From Salinilacustrithrix flava (GTDB lineage Bacteria; Actinomycetota; Acidimicrobiia; Acidimicrobiales; Salinilacustritrichaceae): 64,000 bases of DNA. The stretch's first letter is position 1. The number at the start of each line of letters is the position of its first letter. The notes below the pieces were generated by a model. That model made no database searches, had not been told where the DNA came from, and saw nothing but the letters and a program-made list of their open reading frames with translations. The stretch covers positions 62,001 through 126,000 of the forward strand of contig JAMYFF010000009.1 in assembly GCA_024128875.1 (NCBI GenBank). Direction: 5' to 3'. The translations under genes were made by a program, and so were the position numbers. Shown in pieces: positions 53,696-62,051 of this stretch.

Positions 53696-54266
53696 ATCCA
53701 GGTTCCAGACCGGCCTCCTCGAGGCGCTCGAGCAGGCGGTCCCGCACCGACACCCCGGGAGCGCGCGCCTTCTCCCCCGCCACCCGCCAGCCGTGACGGG
53801 ACGAGTACACGAGCGGATCCGCCTTCAGCCGGCCCGGCCCGACGTCGCGGACGTCGACGACGTAGCAGTCGTGGTCGAGGCCGAGGTCGAGCTTCTCCCG
53901 GATCTCGCAGCGCAGCCAGGCCAGGCAGTCCACGACGTGGGGCACGGGGCCGACGCCCTCCACCTCGGTCTCGGTGAGGTACTCGTCGAACAGCCGGTGG
54001 AACTTGCGGCCCGGGTAGCTGAAGTACTGGCCCTCCTCGACCTGGTCCCCGGCCAGGATCGACACGCTGAACCAGCCCGCCGCCTCGATGAGCGGGTGGG
54101 TGTCGTGCTTCGGGGAGACCGAGGCCAGCAGGACCGGTTCCTCGAAGCTGATCTGGGAGATCCAGTGGGAGGTGTAGGCCCGGGTGACCCCGTCGTGGCG
54201 GGCGGCCACCACCTGCACCCCCTTGGTCATCTGGCCCAGGCACTGCTTGACGTCGCGATCGATCAC
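53694..54266 (-). CDS. Flavin reductase-like, FMN-binding protein
   Basis: A 190-residue split-barrel flavoprotein of the flavin reductase family (MTKGVQVVAARHDGVTRAYTSHWISQISFEEPVLLASVSPKHDTHPLI, WFSVSILAGDQVEEGQYFSYPGRKFHR). Such proteins bind FMN and reduce flavins or act as oxidoreductases. The C-terminal 50 residues (VYSSRHGWRVAGEKARAPG) are an extension. GTG start, 7 bases after TACCCT. Confidence 0.9.
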   Translation of the reverse strand: MIDRDVKQCLGQMTKGVQVVAARHDGVTRAYTSHWISQISFEEPVLLASVSPKHDTHPLIEAAGWFSVSILAGDQVEEGQYFSYPGRKFHRLFDEYLTETEVEGVGPVPHVVDCLAWLRCEIREKLDLGLDHDCYVVDVRDVGPGRLKADPLVYSSRHGWRVAGEKARAPGVSVRDRLLERLEEAGLEPG

Positions 54267-54273
54267 GACCCGG

Positions 54274-54279
54274 AGGGTA
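54274..54279 (-). promoter_or_regulatory. Putative -10 element for the flavin reductase gene
   Basis: TACCCT on the minus strand, 7 bases before the GTG. Confidence 0.5.
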
Positions 54280-54293
54280 GGGCCGGGCGGTCG

Positions 54294-55040
54294 CTACCCG
54301 AACGCGGCAGACAGCAGGTCGGCGAAGACCTCCTCGGGGTCGTCGTCGATCCCGTGGCGGGCGAACCACGCCGCGACGTTGCACACGTCCCGGTGCAGGA
54401 ACGACAGGCCGCCGGGGTTGGCCGCGATGTCGACCGCCTGCGGGAGGTCGATGAACCAGACCTCGCCCTCCCACCAGAGCAGGTTGTAGGCCGACAGGTC
54501 GCCGTGGGCCCAGCCGGCCGCGGTGACGCGACGCAGGCCGTCGACCACGTCGTGCCACGCCGCCCGCACCTCGGCCGGCGTCAGCCGAGCGGCGGCGAGC
54601 TGCGGGGCGGCCAGGTGGCGGTCTCCGACGTACTGCATGAGGAGCACGTCGTCGGCGTAGGACACCGGATACGGCACGCGGCAGCCGGCGGCGTGGAGCT
54701 GGCCGAGGACGTCGTGCTCGTGATCGAGCCAGCGGTCCTGGAGGAGCTTGCGGCCGTAGGTCGTCATCGCCTCCACGGCGCGGCGGTCGCGGCTCTTGCG
54801 GAACTGGCGTCCCTCCCGGTACGCCACGTCGTGGCGGAACGCCGACGACCGCTGCACGCCGAGGGCCTCGAGCTGGCCCTTGGCCGTGACGGTGCGGGGC
54901 AGGTAGCGCTTGCGGGCGAGCAGGCAGGTGCGCCCGTCGGCGCCGACGCGCTCGACGACGTCGATCTGGGCCTCCTTGCCGGAACGCAGGGTGCCGAGGT
55001 CGTGCTCTGCGACGGGATCGTCGACGAGCCATGCGGGGAT
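54294..55040 (-). CDS. RIO1-family atypical kinase, start codon unclear
   Basis: A RIO-type kinase. Conserved parts: LGTLRSGKEAQIDVVERVG (glycine-poor loop), CLLARKRYLPR (ATP-binding Lys), FRHDVAYREGRQFRKSRDRRAVEAM, then catalytic HGDLSAYNLLWW and metal-binding FIDLPQAVD. The first usable ATG, GTG or TTG in frame is GTG 54857, which would cut off the ATP-binding part. The frame is open and family-like back to about 55040 (IPAWLVDDPVAEHDLG), ending at a stop at 55104. I give the ATC at 55040 as approximate start. A non-standard start codon or a sequence error just upstream are the options. Confidence 0.8.
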   Translation of the reverse strand: MPAWLVDDPVAEHDLGTLRSGKEAQIDVVERVGADGRTCLLARKRYLPRTVTAKGQLEALGVQRSSAFRHDVAYREGRQFRKSRDRRAVEAMTTYGRKLLQDRWLDHEHDVLGQLHAAGCRVPYPVSYADDVLLMQYVGDRHLAAPQLAAARLTPAEVRAAWHDVVDGLRRVTAAGWAHGDLSAYNLLWWEGEVWFIDLPQAVDIAANPGGLSFLHRDVCNVAAWFARHGIDDDPEEVFADLLSAAFG

Positions 55041-55116
55041 CGCGGTGGACGACGTGGCGCGGACGGTACGGCCAGGTGCGCCGGCGACCCAGCGCTTTTC
55101 AGTTCAGGCCGGCGCG

Positions 55117-55890
55117 TCAGTTGAGGCGGGCCCGGAGTCGGCGGGCCTTGGCCAGCTCGTCGTCGGGGTCCGACGTGTGCCCGTCCTCGACCAGGGACTC
55201 GAGCACCTTGGCGGCCCGGACGAAGTCGCCGCAGGCGGCGAGGGCACCGCCGTAGGCGCGCCGGTCGTCGGGCGTGGCACCCGGCACCAGGGTCCGCAGG
55301 CGCGAGGCCCAGAGCAGGGCGGCGCGGTCGTTGCGCTGGCGGTGGATCGCCACCAGGTTGCCGAGGATGCGGGCGACGACGGCCCGCGGCGGCACCGGGT
55401 CCAGGTAGGGGTCCAGGTCGATGCCGGGAGCGAGGCGGGAGAACTGGTCGTCGAGCTCGGCGCGGTCGAGGATCCGACCGCCGGCGAAGGCATCGACCCA
55501 GCGGCGCTCGCCGGCGGTGGTGCAGGCCATGAAGTGGGCGGGGGTGCCGACGCCGGCGAGGGCGACGCCGGCCCGTCGACCGACCTCGATCAGGGCCACC
55601 GACAGCGTGATCGGGATGCCGCGCCGGCGCTCCAGCACCTCGTGGAGGTAGGAGTTGCGCGGGTCGTAGTAGTCGGCCTGGTCGCCCACGAACCCCCAGC
55701 GCCCGAACAGGGTGGTGGTGAGCGCGGGCAGGGTCGGCTCCGGGACGGAGCGGGCCAGCTCGTCGAGGCGGGCCAGGTTGGCCGCGACGTCGCAGCTCGG
55801 ATCCGCGTGGACGGCGATGAGCAGCGCGGCCTCGTCGAGGGGGAAGTCGGGCTGGGACACCAGGTCCGCGAAGCGCTCCGTCACCTCCAC
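55117..55890 (-). CDS. SirB1-type transglutaminase-like protein with TPR-like tail
   Basis: A 257-residue protein of the SirB1/transglutaminase-like family. The N-terminal region (RFADLVSQPDFPLDEAALLIAVHADPSCDVAANLARLDELA) and core block (YYDPRNSYLHEVLERRRGIPITLSVALIEVGRRAGVALAGVGTPAHFMA) are typical; the usual transglutaminase Cys is not at the start of that block. The C-terminal helices (ARILGNLVAIHRQRNDRAALLWASRLRTLVPG) look TPR-like. Function unknown. GTG start, 7 bases after TACCGT. Confidence 0.9.
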   Translation of the reverse strand: MEVTERFADLVSQPDFPLDEAALLIAVHADPSCDVAANLARLDELARSVPEPTLPALTTTLFGRWGFVGDQADYYDPRNSYLHEVLERRRGIPITLSVALIEVGRRAGVALAGVGTPAHFMACTTAGERRWVDAFAGGRILDRAELDDQFSRLAPGIDLDPYLDPVPPRAVVARILGNLVAIHRQRNDRAALLWASRLRTLVPGATPDDRRAYGGALAACGDFVRAAKVLESLVEDGHTSDPDDELAKARRLRARLN

Positions 55891-55897
55891 GCCGGCG

Positions 55898-55903
55898 ACG
55901 GTA
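55898..55903 (-). promoter_or_regulatory. Putative -10 element for the SirB1-like gene
   Basis: TACCGT on the minus strand, 7 bases before the GTG. Confidence 0.5.
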
Positions 55904-55969
55904 GCCCCCTGCCGCCGAGCGTGCGCCGGGAACCGCCGGCGCCCCGGCGAGGTGGTCCGGCCCCGCGGC

Positions 55970-55975
55970 TACGGT
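55970..55975 (+). promoter_or_regulatory. Putative -10 element for the acyl-CoA ligase at 56032
   Basis: TACGGT on the plus strand, giving a leader of about 50 bases that carries CAGGAG before the ATG. Confidence 0.45.
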
Positions 55976-56031
55976 CTGCGATGCGCTCCGGCGCACGACC
56001 TTGTCCCTCGGTTCCAGGAGACCGCCACCAC

Positions 56032-57588
56032 ATGTACCCCGGTGCTTTCGCCGCCACCCGGCCCGACCATCCGGCCGTGATCATGGCCGGTACGGGTCAG
56101 ACCACGACCTACGCCGAGCTCGACGAGGAGGCGAACCGGCTGAGCCAGCTGCTCCGCTCGGTCGGGCTGCAGCCGGGCGACCACGTGGCCTTCTGCATGG
56201 AGAACCACCCCCGGTTCCTCGCCATCGCCTGGGGCTGCCACTACGCCGGCGTCTACTACACGGCCATGTCGTCGCGGCTCAACGACGACGAGATGCAGTA
56301 CATCCTCAACGACTGCGGGGCGAAGGCCTTCATCACCACCGCCTACAAGCGCGAGGCGGCCGAGAAGCTGCTCGGCCAGGCACCGAACGTGGAGACGTGG
56401 CTGATGATCGACGGCACCGTCGACGGCTACGAGTCCTACGAGGACACCATCGCCGCCCAGCCCGCCGAGCCGCTCGAGGGCCGCATCGCCGGCGCCGACA
56501 TGCTCTACAGCTCGGGCACCACCGGCAAGCCCAAGGGCGTCAAGCCGCCCATGCCCAGCCAGCCGCTGGAGGAGGCCGGCACCTCGGTGTACGGCCTGAT
56601 GGCGATGCTGTTCGGGCTCACCGAGGACAGCGTGTACCTGTCGCCGGCGCCGCTCTACCACGCCGCCCCGCTGCGGTTCTGCATGGGCGTCCACATGTCC
56701 GGGGCCACCGTCGTGGTGATGGAGCGCTTCGACCCCGAGGAGGCCCTGGCGCTCATCGAGAAGCACCGGGTGACGCTGAGCCAGTGGGTGCCGACCATGT
56801 TCATCCGCATGCTCAAGCTCCCCGACGAGGTGCGGGCCAAGTACGACGTGTCGTCGCTGCAGGTGGCCGTGCACGCCGCCGCGCCGTGCCCGGTCGAGGT
56901 CAAGCGCCGGATGATCGAGTGGTGGGGCCCGGTGCTGCACGAGTACTACGCCGGCACCGAGGGCAACGGCTTCGTCTACTGCAACAGCGAGGACTGGCTG
57001 GAGCACCCCGGCTCCGTCGGCAAGGCGCTGATCGGCACCCTCCACATCGTCGACGAGAACGGCGAGGAGCTGCCGGCCGGGGAATCGGGCACCGTGTACT
57101 TCGAGGGCGAGAACGCGGCCACGTTCCAGTACCACAACGACCCGGACAAGACCGAGGACTCCCGCGACCCCAAGGGGCGGGGCTGGTCCACGCTCGGCGA
57201 CGTCGGTCGCCTCGACGAGGACGGGTTCCTCTACCTCACCGACCGCAAGGCGTACATGATCATCTCGGGTGGGGTGAACATCTACCCCCAGGAGGCCGAG
57301 AACGTCCTGGCCATGCACCCCAAGGTGTACGACGTGGCCGTGTTCGGCGTGCCCAACGAGGACTTCGGCGAGGAGGTCAAGGCCGTCGTCCAACCGGCCG
57401 AGGGCGCCGAGCCCTCCCCGGAGCTGGCGCGCGAGCTCATCGCCTTCTGCCGCGAGAAGCTGGCCGACGTGAAGTGCCCCCGCTCGATCGACTTCCGCGA
57501 CGAGCTGCCCCGCCACCCCACCGGCAAGCTCTACAAGCGCCTGCTCAAGGACGAGTACTGGCAGGGCCACGACTCCGGGATCATCTGA
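56032..57588 (+). CDS. AMP-forming acyl-CoA ligase
   Basis: A 518-residue adenylate-forming enzyme. The P-loop-like A3 motif is YSSGTTGKPKGVK, A5 YYAGTEGNG, A7 STLGDVGRLDEDGFLYLTDR, A8 hinge and the catalytic Lys in PTGKLYKRLLKDEY (A10). The family activates fatty acids or aryl acids as AMP esters and joins them to CoA. Trp/Tyr-rich acyl pocket residues (CHYAGVYYTAMSSRL) suit a fatty acid. ATG with CAGGAG about 11 bases upstream. It is convergent with the MFS gene, overlapping by eight bases. Confidence 0.92.
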   Translation: MYPGAFAATRPDHPAVIMAGTGQTTTYAELDEEANRLSQLLRSVGLQPGDHVAFCMENHPRFLAIAWGCHYAGVYYTAMSSRLNDDEMQYILNDCGAKAFITTAYKREAAEKLLGQAPNVETWLMIDGTVDGYESYEDTIAAQPAEPLEGRIAGADMLYSSGTTGKPKGVKPPMPSQPLEEAGTSVYGLMAMLFGLTEDSVYLSPAPLYHAAPLRFCMGVHMSGATVVVMERFDPEEALALIEKHRVTLSQWVPTMFIRMLKLPDEVRAKYDVSSLQVAVHAAAPCPVEVKRRMIEWWGPVLHEYYAGTEGNGFVYCNSEDWLEHPGSVGKALIGTLHIVDENGEELPAGESGTVYFEGENAATFQYHNDPDKTEDSRDPKGRGWSTLGDVGRLDEDGFLYLTDRKAYMIISGGVNIYPQEAENVLAMHPKVYDVAVFGVPNEDFGEEVKAVVQPAEGAEPSPELARELIAFCREKLADVKCPRSIDFRDELPRHPTGKLYKRLLKDEYWQGHDSGII

Positions 57589-58774
57589 GCCGGGACGCGA
57601 CCACGCGGGAGCGCCCGTAGACGACGCCGGCTGCGGCCAGCGCCGAGGCCAGGCCGGCGAGCAGCCAGGCCAGGCCGTAGCCGGCGGAGTCCACGACCAC
57701 GCCGAACAGGATCGGCCCGGTCAGCGCGCCCACGTAGACGCCGGTCTGGGTGATGCCCGTGGCGGCCGCCGGGGCCGTCGGGTTGAGCCGGACCACGGCG
57801 AGGTTGAACAGGCCCGGCCACGCCCAGCCCGAGCCGAAGGCCACCAGCGCGCCGAGCAGGTGCGTGGGGACGAGGCCGGGCGCGAGCAGGAAGTAGCCGA
57901 GCGCCCCGCCGGCGAGCAGCACCGAGACGACCGGCAGGTGGCGGCCGCCCCGCCGGTCGGCTCGGGCGCCGACCACGAGCCGCATGGCGATGCCGGCAGC
58001 GCTGCCGAGGGTGAGGACCACGCCGGCCGCGGACTCCCCCAGGCCGGCCTCCACGCCGGCGGACACCACGAAGGTTGCCAGCGTCCCGTTCGCGGCCGCG
58101 GCGAAGCCCACCGCGGCCGCGAGCACCACCAGCGGACCGATGGGGACGTCGGCCCGTCGCCCGGCCGGGCGCCGTCCACCAGCCGGCACCGCGGCGACCG
58201 GCACGGCGATCGCTGCCGCGGCCGCTCCCAGCGCCCCGGCGGCGAACGCCCACCGCCACCCGACCGTGACGGCGATGGCGGGGACGGCCAGGCCGCCGAG
58301 CAGCGTGGCGCCCGGCATGCCGGCCTGCTTCACCGCGAGCGCCCATCCCTGGCGGGTCGGGTGGATGCCCTTGGCCAGCAGCAGGTTGGCCCCGACCTGG
58401 GCCAGGGAGTTCGCCGGTCCGGCCACCAGCAGGGAGAGCAGCAGCCAGGCGTATCCCGGCGAGAGCGCGAGCGTCGCCTGCAGCACGGCGGACGCGATGG
58501 CGGCGCTGCGCATCGCCCGCCCCGGGCCGACCCGCTCGGCGAGGCGACCCATGAGCGCGCTCGCCACCGCCGCCGCACCGAAGAACGCACCGGACGCGAC
58601 GCCGAGCCTGGTGGCGCCGAGCTCCACGTCCCGTCCGATCTGCACGGCCAGCGCTCCCGTCATGAAGACCGGCAGCGTCCCGACCAGCGCGACGGAGACC
58701 GCCGACAGCTGCAGGCGGCGTTCGGTGACGCCCGGGACCAGCGAGCCGTCGGGTGGCGCCGGCGCCTCGGTCAC
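57581..58774 (-). CDS. Major facilitator superfamily transporter
   Basis: A 397-residue transporter with 12 probable membrane helices. The loop 2-3 signature is GRLAERVGPGRAMRSAA, and the second half repeats it weakly (GARADRRGGRHLP). CynX/NimT-like MFS proteins look similar; the substrate is unknown. GTG start overlaps the LOG gene stop (GTGA), so the two are coupled and the transporter may export or import a nucleoside- or base-type compound handled by LOG, which is speculation. Confidence 0.9.
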   Translation of the reverse strand: MTEAPAPPDGSLVPGVTERRLQLSAVSVALVGTLPVFMTGALAVQIGRDVELGATRLGVASGAFFGAAAVASALMGRLAERVGPGRAMRSAAIASAVLQATLALSPGYAWLLLSLLVAGPANSLAQVGANLLLAKGIHPTRQGWALAVKQAGMPGATLLGGLAVPAIAVTVGWRWAFAAGALGAAAAAIAVPVAAVPAGGRRPAGRRADVPIGPLVVLAAAVGFAAAANGTLATFVVSAGVEAGLGESAAGVVLTLGSAAGIAMRLVVGARADRRGGRHLPVVSVLLAGGALGYFLLAPGLVPTHLLGALVAFGSGWAWPGLFNLAVVRLNPTAPAAATGITQTGVYVGALTGPILFGVVVDSAGYGLAWLLAGLASALAAAGVVYGRSRVVASRLR

Positions 58775-59409
58775 GGCTCGATCCACTTCGGTTCGACCCG
58801 GGGTTCGTGGGCGTCGAGCAGGTCGAGGAGCGTCCCGACGGACGGCGCGCAGTAGAGCTGCTCGCGGTTCGCGGCGCGGACGAAGCCGTCCGCCACCGTC
58901 CGGTCGAAGAAGGCGAACAGGTCGTCGTAGTACCCGCCGACGTCGAGGAACCCGATGGGGTTGTCGTGCAGGCCGATCTGGGCCCAGGTCGCGACCTCGG
59001 CCATCTCCTCGAGGGTGCCCAGGCCGCCGGGGAGCACGACGTAGCCGTCGGCCAGGTCGTGGAACCGGGCCTTGCGGGCGTGCATGTCCGCGGTGTGCTC
59101 CACCTCGAACGTGCCCCGGTGGTGGGCGCGCTCGGGAGATGCCGTCACGCCGTCGGGGAACAGGCCGGCCGGCAGGACGCCGATGACGTGGCCGCCGGCG
59201 TCGAGCGCGCCCGTGGCCAGGGCGCCCATCAGTCCGGCCGAGCCCCCGCCGTAGACCACCGTGATCCCGCGCCCGGCGAGGGCGCGGCCCAGCTCGTCGG
59301 CAGCGGCGACGAATGCCGGGTCCCGGCCGGGCGACGACCCGCAGAACACGCAGATCCGACCCAGGCGGGTCGGTCGATCGGCAGCGCTCGTGGAGGGTCC
59401 GGTGGGCAC
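58771..59409 (-). CDS. LOG-family protein (TIGR00730 type)
   Basis: A 212-residue member of the cytokinin-riboside-monophosphate phosphoribohydrolase (LOG) family. Signatures ICVFCGSSPGRDPAF, VVYGGGSAGLMGALA, VIGVLPAGL, and YVVLPGGLGTLEEMAEVATWAQIGLH with PGGxGTxxE are complete. Bacterial members hydrolyse nucleotide 5'-monophosphates to base and ribose phosphate. GTG start, 6 bases after TAGCGT. This is the second LOG-type gene in the window (the other, at 40834, is a different subfamily). Confidence 0.94.
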   Translation of the reverse strand: MPTGPSTSAADRPTRLGRICVFCGSSPGRDPAFVAAADELGRALAGRGITVVYGGGSAGLMGALATGALDAGGHVIGVLPAGLFPDGVTASPERAHHRGTFEVEHTADMHARKARFHDLADGYVVLPGGLGTLEEMAEVATWAQIGLHDNPIGFLDVGGYYDDLFAFFDRTVADGFVRAANREQLYCAPSVGTLLDLLDAHEPRVEPKWIEP

Positions 59410-59415
59410 CGCCCG

Positions 59416-59425
59416 ACGCTACCGT
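59416..59425. promoter_or_regulatory. Overlapping divergent -10 elements
   Basis: ACGCTACCGT contains TAGCGT on the minus strand (59416-59421, 6 bases before the LOG GTG) and TACCGT on the plus strand (59420-59425, 9 bases before the glycerophosphodiesterase ATG). Polymerase could serve only one direction at a time. Confidence 0.5.
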
Positions 59426-59434
59426 CGGCCCCCG

Positions 59435-60193
59435 ATGCCCTCGTTCCCGTTCCTCGACCACCCCGGGCCGATCCCGTTCGCCCACCGGGGCGGCGCCTCG
59501 GAGGCGCCGGAGAACAGCCTCCCCGCGTTCCAGCACGCCATCGACCTCGGCTTCCGCTACCTGGAGACCGACGTCCACGCCACCGCCGACGGGATCCTCG
59601 TGGCCTTCCACGACGACGTCCTCGACCGGGTCACCGAGCACCGGGGGCGCATCGACGAGCTCACCTGGTCCGAGGTCTCCGACGCCCGGATCGACGGCCG
59701 GGAGCCGATCCCGCTGCTCGAGGACATCCTCACCACCTGGCCTGACGCACGGGTGAACATCGACCCCAAGGCCGACTCGGCCGTCGAGCCCCTCGTCGAG
59801 GTCCTGCGCCGCACCCGCGCGATCGACCGGGTCTGCGTCGGGTCCTTCTCCGACGAGCGGATCGACCGCGTGCGCGACGCCCTCGGCCCCGAGCTGTGCA
59901 CCGGCATGGGGCCCGACGAGTTCGTCGGGCTCATCCGCGCGTACCAGGGCGAGGAGGTCACGTTCCGCTCCCAGGCCGCCCAGATCCCACCGCAGGACCA
60001 CGAGGGCCGGCCGCTGGCCAGCCGCGAGCTGGTCGAGGTCGCCCACGCCAACGGGATCGTCGTGCACGTCTGGACCATCGACGACCCCGACGAGATGCGC
60101 TCGCTGCTCGACGCCGGCGTCGACGGGATCATGACCGACCGGCCCGCCGTGCTCCGCGAGGTCTTCGAGGAGGGGGGGATCTGGCACCCGTGA
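59435..60193 (+). CDS. Glycerophosphodiester phosphodiesterase
   Basis: A 252-residue GDPD TIM-barrel enzyme that releases sn-glycerol-3-phosphate from lipid head-group diesters. Metal and catalytic residues: AHRGGASEAPENSLPAF (His-Arg-Gly, Glu), LETDVHATADGILVAFHDDVLDR (Glu, Asp, His), and C-terminal VHVWTIDDPDEMRSLLDAGVDGIMTDRP. No signal peptide, so it acts in the cytoplasm. ATG start; its stop overlaps the next gene (GTGA). Confidence 0.95.
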   Translation: MPSFPFLDHPGPIPFAHRGGASEAPENSLPAFQHAIDLGFRYLETDVHATADGILVAFHDDVLDRVTEHRGRIDELTWSEVSDARIDGREPIPLLEDILTTWPDARVNIDPKADSAVEPLVEVLRRTRAIDRVCVGSFSDERIDRVRDALGPELCTGMGPDEFVGLIRAYQGEEVTFRSQAAQIPPQDHEGRPLASRELVEVAHANGIVVHVWTIDDPDEMRSLLDAGVDGIMTDRPAVLREVFEEGGIWHP

Positions 60194-61692
60194 AGGTCCC
60201 CCTCACCACCCTCGACCTGCTCACCCGCGCCCGCCGCTACTTCCCCGACCGGATCGGGGTGATCGACGGCGACCAGCAGTGGACCTACGCCGAGTTCGCC
60301 GACCGCTGCGACCGCCAGGCGAGGTACCTCACGGACGAGCTCGGCGTGCAGCGGGGCGACGTGGTGGCCTGGTTGTGCGGCAACACCCACGAGCTGCTCG
60401 AGGCGTACTACGGCGTGCTGCTCGCCGGCGCCGTGCTGCTCCCCCTCAACATCCGCCTCGCGCCCGCCGAGCTGCGCAGCGTGCTCGACCAGTCCGGCGC
60501 GACGGTGCTGTTCCGCCACCCCGACCAGCCCGACCCGGACGCGCCGATCCGCCAGGTCGTGCTCGGCACCGACTTCGAGGAGGCACTCGCCCGCCAATCG
60601 GCCGGCGCGGTCGAGCCCGACGTCCGCGACGAGGACGACCCGGCCGAGATCTTCTTCACCAGCGGCAGCACGGGGATGCCCAAGGGCGCCGTGCTCACCC
60701 ACCGCAACCTGTACCTGCACGCCGTCCACAACGCGCTCACCAACGCCATCACCGGCGACGACGTCATCCTCCACCTGGTGCCGCTGTTCCACGTCAACGG
60801 CTGGGGCACCCCGCACTACCTCACCGGGCTCGGCGGCACCCACGTGATGCTCCCCCGCTTCGACGCCGGCGAGGTCCTGCGCCTGATCGAGGCCCACGGC
60901 GTCACCCGCCTGTTCGCCGTCCCCGCCATGGTGCGGATGCTGCTCGACCACCCCGACGTGGCCACCCGGGACCTGTCCTCGGTGCGCACCGCATCGATCG
61001 GTGGGGCGCCCGTGAGCCCGGCGATGCTCACCGAGATCGAGACCGCGTTCGGGTGCACGGCGATGTGCGGCTACGGCATGACCGAGGCCAGCCCGACCCT
61101 GACCCGCTCGCTCGACAAGCCCGGCGAGGCGCCCTCCGCCGAACGGCGGTCCACCACCGGTCTGCCGATCGTCGGCGCCGACGTGCGGGTGCTCGGCGAC
61201 GGCGACGTCGAGGTCCCCTGGGACGGGGAGACCGTCGGCGAGGTGTGCGCCCGCTCCAACCACGTGATGTCCGGCTACCTGGATGCCCCCGAGGCCACGG
61301 CCGAGGTGATCCGGGACGGCTGGCTGCGCACCGGGGACCTGGCCATCGTGCGACCCGACGGCTACCTGCAGATCGTCGACCGCAAGAAGGACCTGATCAT
61401 CAGCGGCGGCGAGAACATCGCCACGCCCGAGGTCGAGCACGCCCTGTGCGAGCACCCCGCCGTCCGCGAGGCCGCCGTGGTCGGCCGGGCCGATGCCCGC
61501 TGGGGCGAGGTGCCCGTCGCCTACGTGTCCCTGCACGCCGGCGCCTCGACCGGCGAGGACGAGCTCATCGCCTTCGTCCGGGAGCGGCTCGCCCACTTCA
61601 AGGCACCCAAGGGCGTCGTCATCCTCGGCGAGCTGCCCAAGGTCGGCACCGGCAAGATCGACAAGAGCGGCCTCCGGGCGCGGGCGGACTAG
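60190..61692 (+). CDS. AMP-forming acyl-CoA ligase (long-chain type)
   Basis: A 500-residue adenylate-forming ligase. Motifs: IFFTSGSTGMPKGAVLTHRN (A3), GYGMTEASPTLTRS (A5), RTGDLAIVRPDGYLQIVDRKKDLIISGGENIATPEVE (A7-A8) and VGTGKIDKSGLR with the catalytic Lys (A10). It activates a carboxylic acid, probably a fatty acid, for joining to CoA. GTG start overlaps the glycerophosphodiesterase stop and has a G-rich ribosome-binding site, so lipid head-group and acyl-chain recycling may be coordinated. Confidence 0.93.
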   Translation: MKVPLTTLDLLTRARRYFPDRIGVIDGDQQWTYAEFADRCDRQARYLTDELGVQRGDVVAWLCGNTHELLEAYYGVLLAGAVLLPLNIRLAPAELRSVLDQSGATVLFRHPDQPDPDAPIRQVVLGTDFEEALARQSAGAVEPDVRDEDDPAEIFFTSGSTGMPKGAVLTHRNLYLHAVHNALTNAITGDDVILHLVPLFHVNGWGTPHYLTGLGGTHVMLPRFDAGEVLRLIEAHGVTRLFAVPAMVRMLLDHPDVATRDLSSVRTASIGGAPVSPAMLTEIETAFGCTAMCGYGMTEASPTLTRSLDKPGEAPSAERRSTTGLPIVGADVRVLGDGDVEVPWDGETVGEVCARSNHVMSGYLDAPEATAEVIRDGWLRTGDLAIVRPDGYLQIVDRKKDLIISGGENIATPEVEHALCEHPAVREAAVVGRADARWGEVPVAYVSLHAGASTGEDELIAFVRERLAHFKAPKGVVILGELPKVGTGKIDKSGLRARAD

Positions 61693-61698
61693 TCACCC

Positions 61699-62037
61699 AT
61701 GCACCCCGGTCACGCCGAGCGGCTCGCCGAGGAGCGGGCCCGGACCGTGCGCCAGATCGAGTCGCTCCAGGAGAGCTTCGACGACATCGTCGCCGCGTCC
61801 GAGCAGGTCGCCACCGACGACGAGCACGACCCGGAGGGCCACACCATCGCGTGGGAGCGCCAGCAGGTGGCCGCCCTGCTCACCTCGGCCCGGACCCGCC
61901 TCGGCGAGCTGGACCTGGCCATCCGGCGGGTCGAGGGCGGCGACTACGGACGCTGCGAGGTCTGCGGTCGCCCCATCCCGGACGAGCGCCTCGAGGCCGT
62001 CCCCACCGCCGCCACCTGCGTGTCCTGCGCGGACTAG
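61699..62037 (+). CDS. DksA/TraR C4-type zinc-finger protein
   Basis: A 112-residue protein of the DksA/TraR family. A helical coiled-coil part (ERARTVRQIESLQESFDDIVAASEQ, ERQQVAALLTSARTRLGELDLAIRRVEGGDYGRC) is followed by the four-Cys zinc finger CEVCGRPIPDERLEAVPTAATCVSC. Such proteins bind RNA polymerase; short actinobacterial members may act like CarD/DksA or simply be uncharacterised. The two acidic residues at the coiled-coil tip of DksA are not clearly conserved. It is six bases after the ligase gene. Confidence 0.93.
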   Translation: MHPGHAERLAEERARTVRQIESLQESFDDIVAASEQVATDDEHDPEGHTIAWERQQVAALLTSARTRLGELDLAIRRVEGGDYGRCEVCGRPIPDERLEAVPTAATCVSCAD

Positions 62038-62051
62038 TCACCCCGGGCTGG

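Noticed and set aside
57581..60187. An 868-codon frame including the MFS transporter
   Set aside because: The first half lies antisense to the glycerophosphodiesterase and over the LOG gene; the transporter begins at GTG 58774.
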